Below, one piece after another: positions 23,282 through 33,354 of a stretch of 64,000 nt of DNA (its first letter is position 1; each line of letters begins with the position of its first letter). The position numbers and the translations under genes were made by a program. Origin of the DNA: an uncultured Hyphomonas sp. (GTDB lineage: Bacteria > Pseudomonadota > Alphaproteobacteria > Caulobacterales > Hyphomonadaceae); NCBI RefSeq assembly GCF_963678875.1, contig NZ_OY787456.1, positions 1,302,001 through 1,366,000 on the forward strand, read 5' to 3'. The notes beneath the pieces were generated by a model. That model was not told where the DNA came from. It made no database searches and saw only the letters and a list, made by a program, of their open reading frames with translations.

Positions 23282-24271
23282 GTGAGTGAGCCCGACGGCA
23301 TTATCATGACCGAGCGCATGGACTGGGATAATATGCGCGTGTTCCGGATCGTGGCGGAGCTTGGCAGCATGAACGCCGCCGCGCATCGCCTGCAGGAATC
23401 CGCCCCCACAATCGGCCGCAAGATCGACCAGCTGGAAAAGGATCTCAACACGACCCTGCTGGTGCGGACGACGCGCGGCGTGGAGCTAACGGATGCGGGC
23501 CGGATCGCGCTCAGCCACATTCACGCCATGGCAGAGTCCGTTGGCGAGGTTTTCGAGCATGCCGGAAGCCGAGATCGCGACGTCGAGGGGCGCATCGTGC
23601 TGGCGACCGGCGATGGCCTCGGGCCCTACTGGATCGCGCCGCGCCTGCCTGATTTCCAGGCGGCCAATCCCAAGGTCCAGCTGCGCATTCGGGTCGTGGA
23701 CTCCGTGCCGGACCTGCTGGAAGGCGAGGCGGACATTGCGATCCAGTTCACCGAGCCGAAATCGCCGGAAATCATCGGCCGGAAACTGGGTGTGCTGCAC
23801 TATATGAGCTTCGCGTCAGAAGCTTACCTGAAAACGTGCAAGGAACTGCCCAACAGCCTGTTCGAATACTATCGCTACAAGACCATCCTTCACGAAGGCT
23901 ATGTGCACCAGATCGAGCGCTGGGCGCCGCGTGTCGCCGAGTTGAAGAAGATGATCGACTATTCGCTGGTGACCAATTCGGCTGCGACCATGATCGAGGT
24001 CTGCGCGAATGGCGGCGGGATCGCCGTGCTGCCTTCATATCTCGGCGAAGTGGACAAGCGGGTGAAGCCGCTGAACCTTCCGGAGATTGCCCCGATCCAG
24101 TTCTGGCTCACCTACACAGAACGCGTACGCCGTTTGCCGCAAGGTCAGGCAGTGCTGGACTGGATCTGGACCATATTCGATGAGCGCCGGGTGGCCTGGT
24201 TCCGCGACGCCTTCGTGCATCCCGATCAGGTGAAGCACGGGGCCGGATCGCAAATTGCCCGGACTTTCTAG
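23282..24271 (+). CDS. LysR-family transcriptional regulator
   Basis: About 329 residues. N-terminal wHTH (MDWDNMRVFRIVAELGSMNA, ESAPTIGRKIDQLEKDL), then a periplasmic-binding-protein-like effector domain from about residue 95. The region has several possible starts: GTG 23273, GTG 23282 (after GGGGAGAGG) and ATG 23306 (MTERMDWDNM); 23282 gives the best spacing. No adjacent divergent target, so its regulon is not evident. First intact gene right of the tRNA-Thr fragment. Confidence 0.88.
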   Translation: MSEPDGIIMTERMDWDNMRVFRIVAELGSMNAAAHRLQESAPTIGRKIDQLEKDLNTTLLVRTTRGVELTDAGRIALSHIHAMAESVGEVFEHAGSRDRDVEGRIVLATGDGLGPYWIAPRLPDFQAANPKVQLRIRVVDSVPDLLEGEADIAIQFTEPKSPEIIGRKLGVLHYMSFASEAYLKTCKELPNSLFEYYRYKTILHEGYVHQIERWAPRVAELKKMIDYSLVTNSAATMIEVCANGGGIAVLPSYLGEVDKRVKPLNLPEIAPIQFWLTYTERVRRLPQGQAVLDWIWTIFDERRVAWFRDAFVHPDQVKHGAGSQIARTF

Positions 24272-24317
24272 GCACGCCTGAAAGCCGGGCAATTGGATGC
24301 TTGCGGTGTAGGCGGGA

Positions 24318-24695
24318 TCAGTCTGCCGACAGGGCTTTCAGCACGCGGGCCATGGCGCCGAGCTTTTCGACGGAATTGGCGCGGTTGATCCAGGAGTGGC
24401 ACTCGTTGCGGGCCTTCTCCAGCGGATCGGGGGCGTTGCCCTTGTTGGCGGTGGTGTCTTCGAACAGATCGGTGATCTCCACGCGCAGGACATCGGCGAC
24501 GTTTGACAGCATACCGGCGCTCAGGCGGTTCGTGCCTGTTTCGTATTTCTGCAACTGCTGATGAGAGATGCCGAGTTCGGAGCCGAGCTCAGCAAGTGTC
24601 ATGTTTCTGTCGAGGCGAAGTTTGCGGATTTTTTCACCCACCATCTGGTCGATTGCGGTGGGGGCGCGGGATGTAGTCTGTCGGCGAGCTGGCAC
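24318..24695 (-). CDS. XRE-family HTH regulator
   Basis: 125 residues. AIDQMVGEKIRKLRLDRNMT, then LAELGSELGISHQQLQKYET is a Cro/CI-type HTH of the branch common in Caulobacterales and Rhizobiales (AIDxxVGxxIRxxR). The C-terminal helix contains SVEKLGAMARVLKAL. GTG 24695 has GAGG at suitable spacing; a TTG at 24701 and ATG 24644 are alternatives. Convergent with the LysR gene. The 258-bp gap to the tamB end contains nothing recognisable. Confidence 0.8.
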   Translation of the reverse strand: MPARRQTTSRAPTAIDQMVGEKIRKLRLDRNMTLAELGSELGISHQQLQKYETGTNRLSAGMLSNVADVLRVEITDLFEDTTANKGNAPDPLEKARNECHSWINRANSVEKLGAMARVLKALSAD

Positions 24696-24960
24696 GTCCA
24701 ATATCCTCAGAAGTTTACGGATTATGGGAACGCAACATCTTCTCTTTAAAGGTGTAGAAGCAAATTCTACGCTTAGTAAATTTTTGAAACACTACCTGCC
24801 CGGGGCTATTCGATAGCGAATATTACATTCTTTGGGCCGGCATGTACAGACACTCTACGTGCCTAAAATAACAGGGATTATCGTTAGGGGTGACGGAACG
24901 CCAGCGGCCAGGATGATTCTTGTATAAGTTGCTGTGACGTAAGGGGTTTTCAGCGACTTA

Positions 24961-27900
24961 TCAGTAGTCTTTTTTCCACCGGATGGAGACCTTGCTGTCT
25001 CCTGTGGCGCTTGTCTCTGACGTTACGGAAACCTGCGGTCTCGGCTGCCATTCGACTTCGACCGAGCTGCCTTCCGCACCTGCTGATTTCAGCTCCAGAT
25101 ACACATCATCGCTCAGATATTGACCAACACCGATCTCAGCACTGCCAGATTCCGATGTTCCGATCGAGAATCGGTCGATCCCGAGGGCGGCTTGAAACTC
25201 GCTCGCCGGGTCGAATCCCGTGGAGTTTCCGGACAGGCGGGCGATGGTGTTGGCAAGCTGGGCCGCTTCCAGCGCAGAGAGGTCCATAGAGGAGCGGCCG
25301 AACAGGAGCCGTGACAGGATTTCGTCCTGCGGCAGGTCCGGTGAGCTGGATAGCTCAATGGCCGGTTTGACAGGCGAGCCCGTGACATTCACCTGCACAT
25401 CAAAGTCATTCACCGATCGCTCTGCAGACAGGTTGATGCGGGCCCGGTTTATGGCGCCGTCGAACGAGATCGTGCCGGTGTCGAAAACGAAGGGCCGGCC
25501 GGCAAGATCAAGGTCGCCGCGGATCAGCGTGGTCGTGCCATTGAGGCGTGGCGCAGCGGGCGTGCCGGTCAGCTTCAGGTCAGCGCGCCATTCGCTGTCG
25601 AGCCCGCGGCCGGTGACATAGACCCGCCGCTCGGCATTGATGGCGATGTCCAGCGTCAGCGTCCGGCGCAGCTGGCTGGTTTCCGGTCCGCTGGGCGGGT
25701 CGTCGGTCCAGCGTACGTCGATCGCATGCGGACGCGACGAGGGGAGGTTATCGATCGAGTACCGGGCCTGCGTGATGGTCACTTCGCCGGTCAGGCTGCG
25801 GGCGTCCGCCCTGTCGGCCAGCACCAGCTTGCCGGAGCCGCGGGCATTGTCACCGTCACGATTGAACAGGAGCAGGTTCCGGAATTCGGCTTCGAGGTCC
25901 GCGCTGTCGCGCGCAAGGCGGCCTTCAAGAGCGAAGGTGCCGCCGCCCGGCGCGCCTGCTTTGCCGGTAACGCTCAGGGCGCTCCCATCATAGTCGGCGT
26001 CGGCGGTGATGCCGGAGAGCTGGAAACCCATGCTGCCGAGTTCGTACGTGCCATCGCGGAGACCGGCCCTGGCCTTGTAGGCGGGGGCCTCCAGTGTTCC
26101 GGAGAGGCTGGCCGATGCGTCGATGGTGCCGCTGACATCATGGCCATAGGCGAGGGCGGCTGTGCGCAGCACGGCAAGGTCGCCGGTCAGGCTGGCTTCG
26201 CCCGTCAGCGGCGCTGTCCGGTCCAATGCAACGAGTTGGCCGGCCTCGGCTGTCACGGGGATGTCTGTGCTGCCTTTCAGCACCAGGCGGCCGCCATAGT
26301 CGCTTTTGAGGTCCACCGAGAGGCCGCCGGGGGTGAGCGTGCCGTCGAGGTTCATCATGAAGGAGGAATCGAGCCCCGGCACATCACTGGCCGCGACGAT
26401 GTGGATCATGCCGGACGGGTCCGCGCCGAAGACGCGCAGGTCGCCATGGCCTTCCATGCGGGTGCGATTGGTCGTGGTCTCGAAGAGGGCGAGCACCGGG
26501 CTGAGGTCGATGCCGGTGGCATCGAAGATGAGGCGGGTGTCGTCGCCGCCGCCGGTCAGGCCAGCCTTGATCCGGCCGCTGAGCAGGGAGATGTCGGCAT
26601 CGAGTTCCGGCGTCTCGCCCAACCGCCAATGCGCTGGCGCTGCAGTATTTATTGGCTCCCCGAGCGCGGTGCCGGAAAGTTCGAACATGCCCGTCGGGGC
26701 TGGCGCATCGAAACTGGCGGAGGCGATGAAGGTCAGGTCCGTCGGGTAGGACGGCACTTCCGAGATAAGCCGGGCGCGGATGTCGTAGCCTTCCGGCGCG
26801 TTGCGCAGCGTGGCGCTGGCCTTGTCGAACACCAGCGCGCGGCCGGGGCCGAGGGCGAGGTCTGTGACCGTCAGGTCCGCCATCAGGGCGAACGGATCCT
26901 CGCCCTGGCGCTCGAAATGGAGTGTACCCTTTGCCTCGCGCGCTTCGCCGCTGCCCCAGGAAATGGCCGTGCCGTCGACATTGATGTCGCCGGTGAGGTC
27001 GCCGGAATCTGCAAGGGTTACAGCGCCTGTGAATGTGCCGGGGCCAAGGGCGCCGGTGAGGTCTGCGATCTGTGTCGTGCCGTCTGTGCGAATAAGGTTT
27101 GCGTCTGCGGAAACGGGCTCGCCGTCGGCGGTCGCGTGCAGGGAGAGCGGGCCGGAGATGCGGCCCCGGGCGTCGGTCAGGTTTGCGGTGAGGGCAAGGT
27201 CATCCACCTGCCGCCCGGCGCCGGTTGCGCTGCCGCCGGAGGTGACGATGTCATAACGAAGGGCGCCTGAGCGGCCACCAAGCTGGACTAGTGCATGACC
27301 AAGCGTGACTTCCCAGCCACCAGCGGTGACCGGTGCGGACTGTGTCAGCGAGGCGCGCACATCGCTGTTGCCTGACCAGGCCCAGTTGCCTGCCGCGGTG
27401 ACCACGGCCCGCTGTCCGGCAAGCCGCGCAGAGGAAATACCCAGCGCGCCGGTCTTCACCTGCAGCGAGGCCTTGAGCGTCGGTGCCGTGCCGGTGAGCT
27501 GAACGAGCGGGTCCGGCAAGCCGGCAAGGTTTTTGGCGGCGAGGCTGAAATCCACGGCCGGGCGGGTGAGGGCGCCGGTCACCGAGAACGGACCGCTCAG
27601 CTGGCCGCGCGCTCCGCCGGGCAGCGGGTCGAGCGCGGTGGCGAGCGTGCCGGAGAGGTCCAGCGTCCGGTCTGCGAGGTCGACCGTTCCGGTGACCCCG
27701 ACGCGGCCGCTGGAGAGCGCGGCACCTGTCTTGTCCAAAATGATGCGCTGCGTGGTGCGGTCGTAGCGGCCTTCGGTGTGCAGGGCGGTCGTGTCGCCAA
27801 ATAGCGGCGCTGCGGCGCTGACACGGCCCAGCAGTCTGGCGATCTTCAGGTCGCCGGTGAAAGCGATGTCCGGCTGGCCGATGCTGATTTTGACGGGGCC

Positions 27901-29079
27901 TTCAGCGCCTTCGAACGGCAGGGCGTTTTCACCGCTGACCTTCAGTGCGGCCTTGCCTTGCAACAGCCAGTCTTTCCGGTCCTTTGCCGCGGTGCCGATG
28001 AAGGAGAGCTTGCCCGGCTCGCCAAGGACCGGCTGCAGGTCGGTCACTTCCACGTCCAGCCCGGCGGCTTCGGTCAGCGACCAGCTGCGCGTATCGACTG
28101 TACCGCGAACCGACAGCTTGCCTGCGCGCAGGGAGGTTTCCACGCCGAACGGTGCTTCCCGCAGGCCGGTCGTGCTTTCGAGGCGCACACTGGCCGTCTC
28201 GCCGACCAGCGACACGACCTGCCCGCTCAGCATGGGCAGGCGCGTCGCGTTGAGCTCGGCATCGGCGGTCAGGCGCTTGTCCTTGATCTTCAGCCGGGCG
28301 GTGGCAGCAGGCTGGTCGCCGATGGTCAGCGTGGCCTCGCCGGATGCGGTCTCGGGCGTGCCGGAGGCGGAAGCCTTCAGCGTGACACCGGTTCCGGTCT
28401 CAAGGCCGATCAGGTTGGCGATGACGCCGCCGGGCGCGCCATTGATGTCGGCGTCGAGGCTGAACGGGCCGGTCGCGTTGCGGCGCAGGTCGATCAGGAA
28501 CCGGTCATTGCCGGTATCGCGCGGCGATGCATCAAGGCGCGCGGCGAGCGTGCGCCCATCCTGGTCATATCGGCCGGAGACATTGAAATGGGCTTCAGGT
28601 CCGGCAAAGCCCTCCTGGAAGGCGAGGTCCGGAATGGTCAGGCTGCGGAGCTTGATGCGGATGCTGCCGCCACCGCCGCTCGATGGTGGCTGCTTCTCCG
28701 TGACCGGCCGGCGGATGAAATTGAGCTCCCCCGCCGACAGGGCTTTGACATCGACGAGACCGGAGACGAGCGCCATGGGCGCCCAGTCCACCGTGACGTT
28801 CTGTGCAACAACCCAGTCACCTTTCGCATCGCGCACGGCGAGGCGACGCAGATACATCTTTCCGAGCGGATCACCCGAGAGGCCTTTGGCGTCGATCGTG
28901 CCATAGGCGCCCGCCTTGCGGCCATCGATCTGGGACAGCAGCCAGGCGCGCCCGCCATCGCTGGCGATCCAGATCCGCGCCGAGATGACGGCAATCACGA
29001 TCACCAGCAACAGGGCCGCCGCAGCCGACAGCCACGGGCGTTTCCGGATTGGGGACAGGAGTGTTTTCAGGGCTGGCAT
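24961..29079 (-). CDS. tamB: Translocation and assembly module inner-membrane protein TamB
   Basis: 1372 residues. An N-terminal signal anchor (AAAALLLVIVIAVISARIWI) is followed by a very long stretch of repeating amphipathic beta strands and the C-terminal DUF490 domain (YVTGRGLDSEWRADLKLTGT, LFGRSSMDLSALEAAQLANT). TamB spans the periplasm as a lipid-conducting beta groove and works with TamA in outer-membrane protein and lipid transport. Its ATG overlaps the tamA stop by one base (TGATG), so both are co-translated. Confidence 0.92.
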   Translation of the reverse strand: MPALKTLLSPIRKRPWLSAAAALLLVIVIAVISARIWIASDGGRAWLLSQIDGRKAGAYGTIDAKGLSGDPLGKMYLRRLAVRDAKGDWVVAQNVTVDWAPMALVSGLVDVKALSAGELNFIRRPVTEKQPPSSGGGGSIRIKLRSLTIPDLAFQEGFAGPEAHFNVSGRYDQDGRTLAARLDASPRDTGNDRFLIDLRRNATGPFSLDADINGAPGGVIANLIGLETGTGVTLKASASGTPETASGEATLTIGDQPAATARLKIKDKRLTADAELNATRLPMLSGQVVSLVGETASVRLESTTGLREAPFGVETSLRAGKLSVRGTVDTRSWSLTEAAGLDVEVTDLQPVLGEPGKLSFIGTAAKDRKDWLLQGKAALKVSGENALPFEGAEGPVKISIGQPDIAFTGDLKIARLLGRVSAAAPLFGDTTALHTEGRYDRTTQRIILDKTGAALSSGRVGVTGTVDLADRTLDLSGTLATALDPLPGGARGQLSGPFSVTGALTRPAVDFSLAAKNLAGLPDPLVQLTGTAPTLKASLQVKTGALGISSARLAGQRAVVTAAGNWAWSGNSDVRASLTQSAPVTAGGWEVTLGHALVQLGGRSGALRYDIVTSGGSATGAGRQVDDLALTANLTDARGRISGPLSLHATADGEPVSADANLIRTDGTTQIADLTGALGPGTFTGAVTLADSGDLTGDINVDGTAISWGSGEAREAKGTLHFERQGEDPFALMADLTVTDLALGPGRALVFDKASATLRNAPEGYDIRARLISEVPSYPTDLTFIASASFDAPAPTGMFELSGTALGEPINTAAPAHWRLGETPELDADISLLSGRIKAGLTGGGDDTRLIFDATGIDLSPVLALFETTTNRTRMEGHGDLRVFGADPSGMIHIVAASDVPGLDSSFMMNLDGTLTPGGLSVDLKSDYGGRLVLKGSTDIPVTAEAGQLVALDRTAPLTGEASLTGDLAVLRTAALAYGHDVSGTIDASASLSGTLEAPAYKARAGLRDGTYELGSMGFQLSGITADADYDGSALSVTGKAGAPGGGTFALEGRLARDSADLEAEFRNLLLFNRDGDNARGSGKLVLADRADARSLTGEVTITQARYSIDNLPSSRPHAIDVRWTDDPPSGPETSQLRRTLTLDIAINAERRVYVTGRGLDSEWRADLKLTGTPAAPRLNGTTTLIRGDLDLAGRPFVFDTGTISFDGAINRARINLSAERSVNDFDVQVNVTGSPVKPAIELSSSPDLPQDEILSRLLFGRSSMDLSALEAAQLANTIARLSGNSTGFDPASEFQAALGIDRFSIGTSESGSAEIGVGQYLSDDVYLELKSAGAEGSSVEVEWQPRPQVSVTSETSATGDSKVSIRWKKDY

Positions 29080-30926
29080 CAGAAGGCCTGCCCGATGGAA
29101 ATATAGATCTGGACCGGATCGTCGCCCTCGCGCGGGCTGATCGGTGTGGCGATGTCCAACCGGATTGGGCCGAAGCCGGGATAGTAGCGCACGCCGAGGC
29201 CGAAGGCGCTGCGCAGGTCACCAAATACTTCGCCGAAATCCGCCGCCGCGGCGCCTGTGTCCACAAAGGCGGCATAGCCCCAGCGTTTCGACTTGCGCCA
29301 GCGCAGTTCGAATGAGGCATCGAACAGCGCTTCGCCGCCGAGATAGTCGCCATCGAGGTTGGTTGGCGAAAGGGATTGGTAGGCGTAGCCACGTACCGTG
29401 CCACCACCGCCTGCGAAGAACAGGCGGTCTGCCGGCACGTCCGTGTCACCCATGAAGCCGCCAGCTTCCACGCGCGCGGCAGCGATCAGTTTATCCGTAA
29501 ACGAATGGTAGGTCGTCGCATTGGTGAGGTAGCGCGTGTAGACGGCATTCACGGTGCCGGTCGAGACGCTGGGCTCCAGCGTCAGGAGCAGGCGGTTGCC
29601 GTCCTGCGGGTCCAGCGCGTTCTTGACGGTATTGTAGGTGGCGCTGAGCGGTGTGGAGAAGGTGACCTGGTCGATCGGGTCCGAGGGACCGGAGCGTGTC
29701 AGCTCGTACTCGACCGTGCGGGTTACATCGACATAGGCGCCGGCCGAGATTGTGAAGTTCTTGTTGAAAGGCTGCGACAGGGTTGCACCGGTCTTCAGGC
29801 CGGTCAGGTCGTAAGCGTCCGTCTCCTGCTGGCGGGCGCCGATTTCCGCATCCAGTGTCCGGCCATAGCGGCCGATGTTCGGCAATTCATAGCTTGCGGT
29901 CAGGTTGCGGCTGATGTTGGCGACGGCGCCTTCAACGCGCACCGTGTCGCCGCGGCCCGTGATGTTGCGCTTTTCCCAGAAGGCATCGATCCCGGCGCCC
30001 TCGGTCGTGGAAAGCGATGCGCCCACGCCGACGGAGCGGGGTTTCGATTCTGCCAGCAACAGCTCAACGGAATGGGTGCCGTCGGCATCAGGCGTTTCGG
30101 CAATTTCAATGCCGATACCGTCATACAGTCCGGACGAGCGCAGGCGTGTTCTCAGTGTCCGGATTTTTTCCGGCGTGTAGTAGTCGCCCATCTTCCAGCT
30201 CTGCATCACGCGGATGGCGGGCGGGCGGGTCGTGGCGTCGTCGGGCAGGATCAGTTCGCCCAGCTTCACCCGTGGGCCGGGGATCAGCGTGTAGGTAATC
30301 TCGACGGATGTCTCCGCGCGGGAGGCGAGCACGTCGATGTCGGCGCTGGTGGCGAAAGCGTATCCGGCCTCTTTCAGATGGTTCACCAGAACCGCGTCCA
30401 TCCGCTCGATGGAACTCGTGTGGGCAGGCCCGCCGACCAGCAGGCCTTTCTTTGCCCGGTCGATTTCCGCATTCGTGCCAGGGTCGATGTCTCCCTCGTA
30501 GGCCACCGTGACGGACGCAATACGAAAGCGGGCGCCGGGTGTGACGTCGATTGTCGGTGTCGAGGCTGCGGTCTCGATCCGCTGTGGCATGGCGCTGACG
30601 GCGAGATAGCCTTCCGAGGAGAGGAATTCCTCGACCGTTTCAGCGGCCCGGTCCGCCCGGCGACGCGCTTCGAGAATGGAGGCGGGCGGGGTGTCGTAGG
30701 TCTGCAGGACCGAATTCGCGCGAGAGGCGAGATTGTCCGGCACGCCGTCTAGCGAGGCAGGGGCGTAAACGGTGCCCGAGATGCCGCCATTCGCGCCGTT
30801 TCCGCCCAGCAGCGTGCATGCCGAGAGCGTGCCCGCCAGCGCAAGGCTGGCAGCACCGCGGGCAAGACCCGCACCCTTCTGACGCGGGCGGGAAGGCAAG
30901 TGACGGCCGGGCATCGATTTAACCAT
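29079..30926 (-). CDS. tamA: Omp85-family outer-membrane protein TamA
   Basis: 615 residues: export signal, POTRA domains (about 100-300) and a 16-strand beta-barrel ending VQIYISIGQAF, with an aromatic C-terminal residue. FFAGGGGTVRGYAYQSLSP contains the conserved lid-lock RGY motif. The signal ends LALAGTLSACTLLGG, a plausible lipobox, unusual for TamA, so the N-terminus may be lipidated. Cotranscribed with tamB. Confidence 0.92.
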   Translation of the reverse strand: MVKSMPGRHLPSRPRQKGAGLARGAASLALAGTLSACTLLGGNGANGGISGTVYAPASLDGVPDNLASRANSVLQTYDTPPASILEARRRADRAAETVEEFLSSEGYLAVSAMPQRIETAASTPTIDVTPGARFRIASVTVAYEGDIDPGTNAEIDRAKKGLLVGGPAHTSSIERMDAVLVNHLKEAGYAFATSADIDVLASRAETSVEITYTLIPGPRVKLGELILPDDATTRPPAIRVMQSWKMGDYYTPEKIRTLRTRLRSSGLYDGIGIEIAETPDADGTHSVELLLAESKPRSVGVGASLSTTEGAGIDAFWEKRNITGRGDTVRVEGAVANISRNLTASYELPNIGRYGRTLDAEIGARQQETDAYDLTGLKTGATLSQPFNKNFTISAGAYVDVTRTVEYELTRSGPSDPIDQVTFSTPLSATYNTVKNALDPQDGNRLLLTLEPSVSTGTVNAVYTRYLTNATTYHSFTDKLIAAARVEAGGFMGDTDVPADRLFFAGGGGTVRGYAYQSLSPTNLDGDYLGGEALFDASFELRWRKSKRWGYAAFVDTGAAAADFGEVFGDLRSAFGLGVRYYPGFGPIRLDIATPISPREGDDPVQIYISIGQAF

Positions 30927-31094
30927 GCGAGTTCTGGACCAAATTCATCGGTATTTCATGAATATGGGAGCTCAGATTGCCTGAATCCCGCATGAATTGC
31001 GGTAACTTCCTGTTAGGCCGCAGCCGCTGATACGGAGCCATTGTGCCGTTCTGCGCGTAAACTATGATCGACGGGTTTTCCGAAAGGCCCTTTT

Positions 31095-32114
31095 ATGGAC
31101 TATCTCCTGGTGCTTGCGGGCCTCGGCCTGCTGATCTTTGGCGGTGAGGGGCTCGTGCGCGGGTCTGTCGCGGTCGCCCGCAAGCTCAACATCTCTGAAC
31201 TGGTCATCGGGCTTACCCTGGTCGGCTGCGGCACGTCGATGCCGGAACTCGTGACCAGCCTGCGCGCCATCGATACCGGCGCCGTTGGCATCTCCATCGG
31301 CAATGTGATGGGCTCCAACGTGGCGAACATCCTGCTCGTGCTGGGGGCGGCGGCGCTGGTAAAGCCGATCCTGACCAATCCGCGCGCCCTGAAGCGGGAT
31401 GCGGCGGTGGTCATTGGCGCGACGGCGGCGCTCTGCTGGCTGATCTGGCTGGACTCGTTCACCCGTCTCAGCGGCTTCCTGCTGCTGGCCGCGCTGATCC
31501 TGTATATCGCCCTGTCCCTGATTGCGGACCAGAAGGGCGATACGCCTGAGGCCGAGATGCACGCCGGCGAGGGGGAGATCGTCGAGGTCGAATACGGCAT
31601 GGTGAAAGGCCTGCTGATCGCAGCTCTGGGGCTGGCCGGCATCGTGTTCGGCGCGCGCTTCATGGTCGACGGGGCGGTCGGTATCGCGCGCGACATCGGC
31701 GTCAGCGAGGCGGTGATCGGCATGTCCATCGTCGCCATCGGTACCAGCTTGCCGGAACTGGCGACCTCGCTCGCCGCGGCCCGCAGCGGCAAGGCCGATG
31801 TGGCGCTCGGTAACATCATCGGCTCCAACATCTTCAACATTCTCGGCATCCTCGGCGTGACCGCGCTGGTGCACCCGTTCAGCGTGATGAAGGCCCACAC
31901 GGGCGATATCGCAGGCGAGGCCATGCAGGCAGGCGGGCAGAGCATTGTCACTTCCACCGATATCGGCGCGCTGGTGCTGTCCCTGTTCTTCCTTTTCCTG
32001 TTCGGCATGACCGGCCGGAAGATCGCGCGCTGGGAAGGGGGGCTTCTTCTGGCGGGCTATGCGCTTTACATGGGGCTTCTGTTCAACATCATCCCTGTCC
32101 CGGCGCTGTTCTAA
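31095..32114 (+). CDS. K+-dependent Na+/Ca2+ exchanger-like CaCA antiporter
   Basis: 339 residues, ten hydrophobic helices in two inverted repeats, each with the CaCA alpha motif: [13 protein letters not shown] with [13 protein letters not shown], and [13 protein letters not shown] with [13 protein letters not shown]. It exports Ca2+ across the inner membrane in exchange for monovalent cations. Close to YrbG. The next gene (queF) starts one base after its stop. A promoter should lie in the 168-bp divergent gap with tamA. Confidence 0.92.
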   Translation: MDYLLVLAGLGLLIFGGEGLVRGSVAVARKLNISELVIGLTLVGCGTSMPELVTSLRAIDTGAVGISIGNVMGSNVANILLVLGAAALVKPILTNPRALKRDAAVVIGATAALCWLIWLDSFTRLSGFLLLAALILYIALSLIADQKGDTPEAEMHAGEGEIVEVEYGMVKGLLIAALGLAGIVFGARFMVDGAVGIARDIGVSEAVIGMSIVAIGTSLPELATSLAAARSGKADVALGNIIGSNIFNILGILGVTALVHPFSVMKAHTGDIAGEAMQAGGQSIVTSTDIGALVLSLFFLFLFGMTGRKIARWEGGLLLAGYALYMGLLFNIIPVPALF

Positions 32115-32115
32115 T

Positions 32116-32583
32116 ATGTCTGACAATCCGATCTACCAGAACCTCGGCCAGCTCGGCCAACAGACCGCCCAGCCGCAAAGCCCTGAGGAAGCGCAGCTGG
32201 AGCGCGTGCCGAACCCGCACGCCGGGACGCTGTACCTGACGCGCTTCGTTGCGCCGGAATTCACCTCGCTCTGCCCGGTGACCGGCCAGCCGGACTTTGC
32301 CCATCTCGTGATCGATTATGCGCCGGGCGACTGGCTGGTGGAGTCCAAGAGCCTGAAGCTCTACCTCACCAGCTTCCGCAATCATGGCGCTTTCCACGAA
32401 GACTGCACGGTCTCCATCGGCAAGAAGATCTTCGACTTCACCGAGGCGAAATGGCTGCGCATCAGCGGCTACTGGTATCCACGCGGTGGTATCCCGATCG
32501 ACGTGTTCTGGCAGTCCGGCGACGTGCCGGCAGGGCTTTATGTGCCCGATACCGGCGTCGCATCCTATCGCGGGCGGGGCTGA
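32116..32583 (+). CDS. queF: 7-cyano-7-deazaguanine reductase QueF (short, YkvM type)
   Basis: 155 residues. [15 protein letters not shown] carries the nucleophilic Cys and the catalytic Asp, and [20 protein letters not shown] the QueF substrate-binding motif. It reduces preQ0 to preQ1 with NADPH in queuosine biosynthesis. The start at 32116 follows the antiporter stop by 1 bp. The unimodular length is normal. Confidence 0.95.
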   Translation: MSDNPIYQNLGQLGQQTAQPQSPEEAQLERVPNPHAGTLYLTRFVAPEFTSLCPVTGQPDFAHLVIDYAPGDWLVESKSLKLYLTSFRNHGAFHEDCTVSIGKKIFDFTEAKWLRISGYWYPRGGIPIDVFWQSGDVPAGLYVPDTGVASYRGRG

Positions 32584-32586
32584 GGC

Positions 32587-33210
32587 TCAGCTTTCCCAGC
32601 GAGTAATCTTTTCTGCCATGTCGGCGCGCGGGCGTTCGGGCGGCGCCGCCGTGGCTGTTCCCAGATAGATGAAGCCAGCAACACGCTCGCCGTCCTCCAG
32701 GCCCAGCAACTTGCCCGCGTCGTCGTCAAAGGCGGGCCATTCCGACAGCCAGTTACCGGCCCAGCCGCTGGCATTGGCCGCCAGCAGCAGGTTGTAGCAC
32801 ACGGCCCCGGCGCTGAGTTCCTGCTCCCAGACCGGGGTCCGGCCATCATTCACGGGTGAAGAAATCACGCAAACGACGACAGGCGCGCGCAGCAGTAGTT
32901 TGCGGGCCGTCTCGACCTCCGGTTCCGGGTCCCCGCGGCCCTTTCGGATATCTGCCAGGCCGTCCCCGAAGCGGGCGCGGGCTTCGCCTTCGAACACGAC
33001 AAAGCGCCAGGGGGCGAGCTTGCGGTGATCCGGCACGCGGGCCGCGATCTGCAGCAATTCATCCAGATCTGCCGGTGAAGGACCGGGGGCGCCCATGAAC
33101 TGCTTGTTGGCCGAGCGGCGCAAGGCAAGCAGCGCGCGAGCTTCGGCACTGGGTCTGACAGCAAGCATCGGTTCACCGAGCGGCGGGGCGGGAGGAAACC
33201 TTTTCGTCAT
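32587..33210 (-). CDS. Nitroreductase-family FMN oxidoreductase
   Basis: 207 residues of the YdjA/RutE-like nitroreductase fold: RRSANKQFMG (FMN phosphate binding), RVPDHRKLAPWRFVV, NWLSEWP and GFIYLGTATAAPPERPR at the C-terminus. It probably reduces quinones, nitroaromatics or enals with NAD(P)H. Convergent with queF, 3 bp between stops. Confidence 0.9.
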   Translation of the reverse strand: MTKRFPPAPPLGEPMLAVRPSAEARALLALRRSANKQFMGAPGPSPADLDELLQIAARVPDHRKLAPWRFVVFEGEARARFGDGLADIRKGRGDPEPEVETARKLLLRAPVVVCVISSPVNDGRTPVWEQELSAGAVCYNLLLAANASGWAGNWLSEWPAFDDDAGKLLGLEDGERVAGFIYLGTATAAPPERPRADMAEKITRWES

Positions 33211-33296
33211 ACGCCGTCCCTACAGTGAACTGATCCGGGCGAAAAGCGGGCTTTCAGATTCAGGGCTTGCCGGAAGGGTGATCGCAGTCTATTTTG

Positions 33297-33311
33297 GTGA
33301 ACGCTGTTCAC
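33297..33311. promoter_or_regulatory. TetR-type operator upstream of the efflux operon
   Basis: GTGAAC-GCT-GTTCAC is a perfect 15-bp dyad 43 bp before the TetR start; GAACATTGAAC and a repeated TTTTCGA follow at once. Position and symmetry suit autoregulation by the downstream TetR protein. Confidence 0.6.
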
Positions 33312-33354
33312 TTTTCGAACATTGAACTTTTCGAGCACAGATCGTGGCCGCGGC

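Noticed and set aside
23131..23520. Minus-strand small frames over the tRNA-Thr fragment and the LysR start
   Set aside because: They overlap the tRNA piece and the LysR HTH coding region and have no ribosome sites or protein-like sequence.
25726..27270. 514-codon plus-strand frame within tamB
   Set aside because: Antisense shadow with Ala/Gly/Arg-rich sequence and no recognisable domain.
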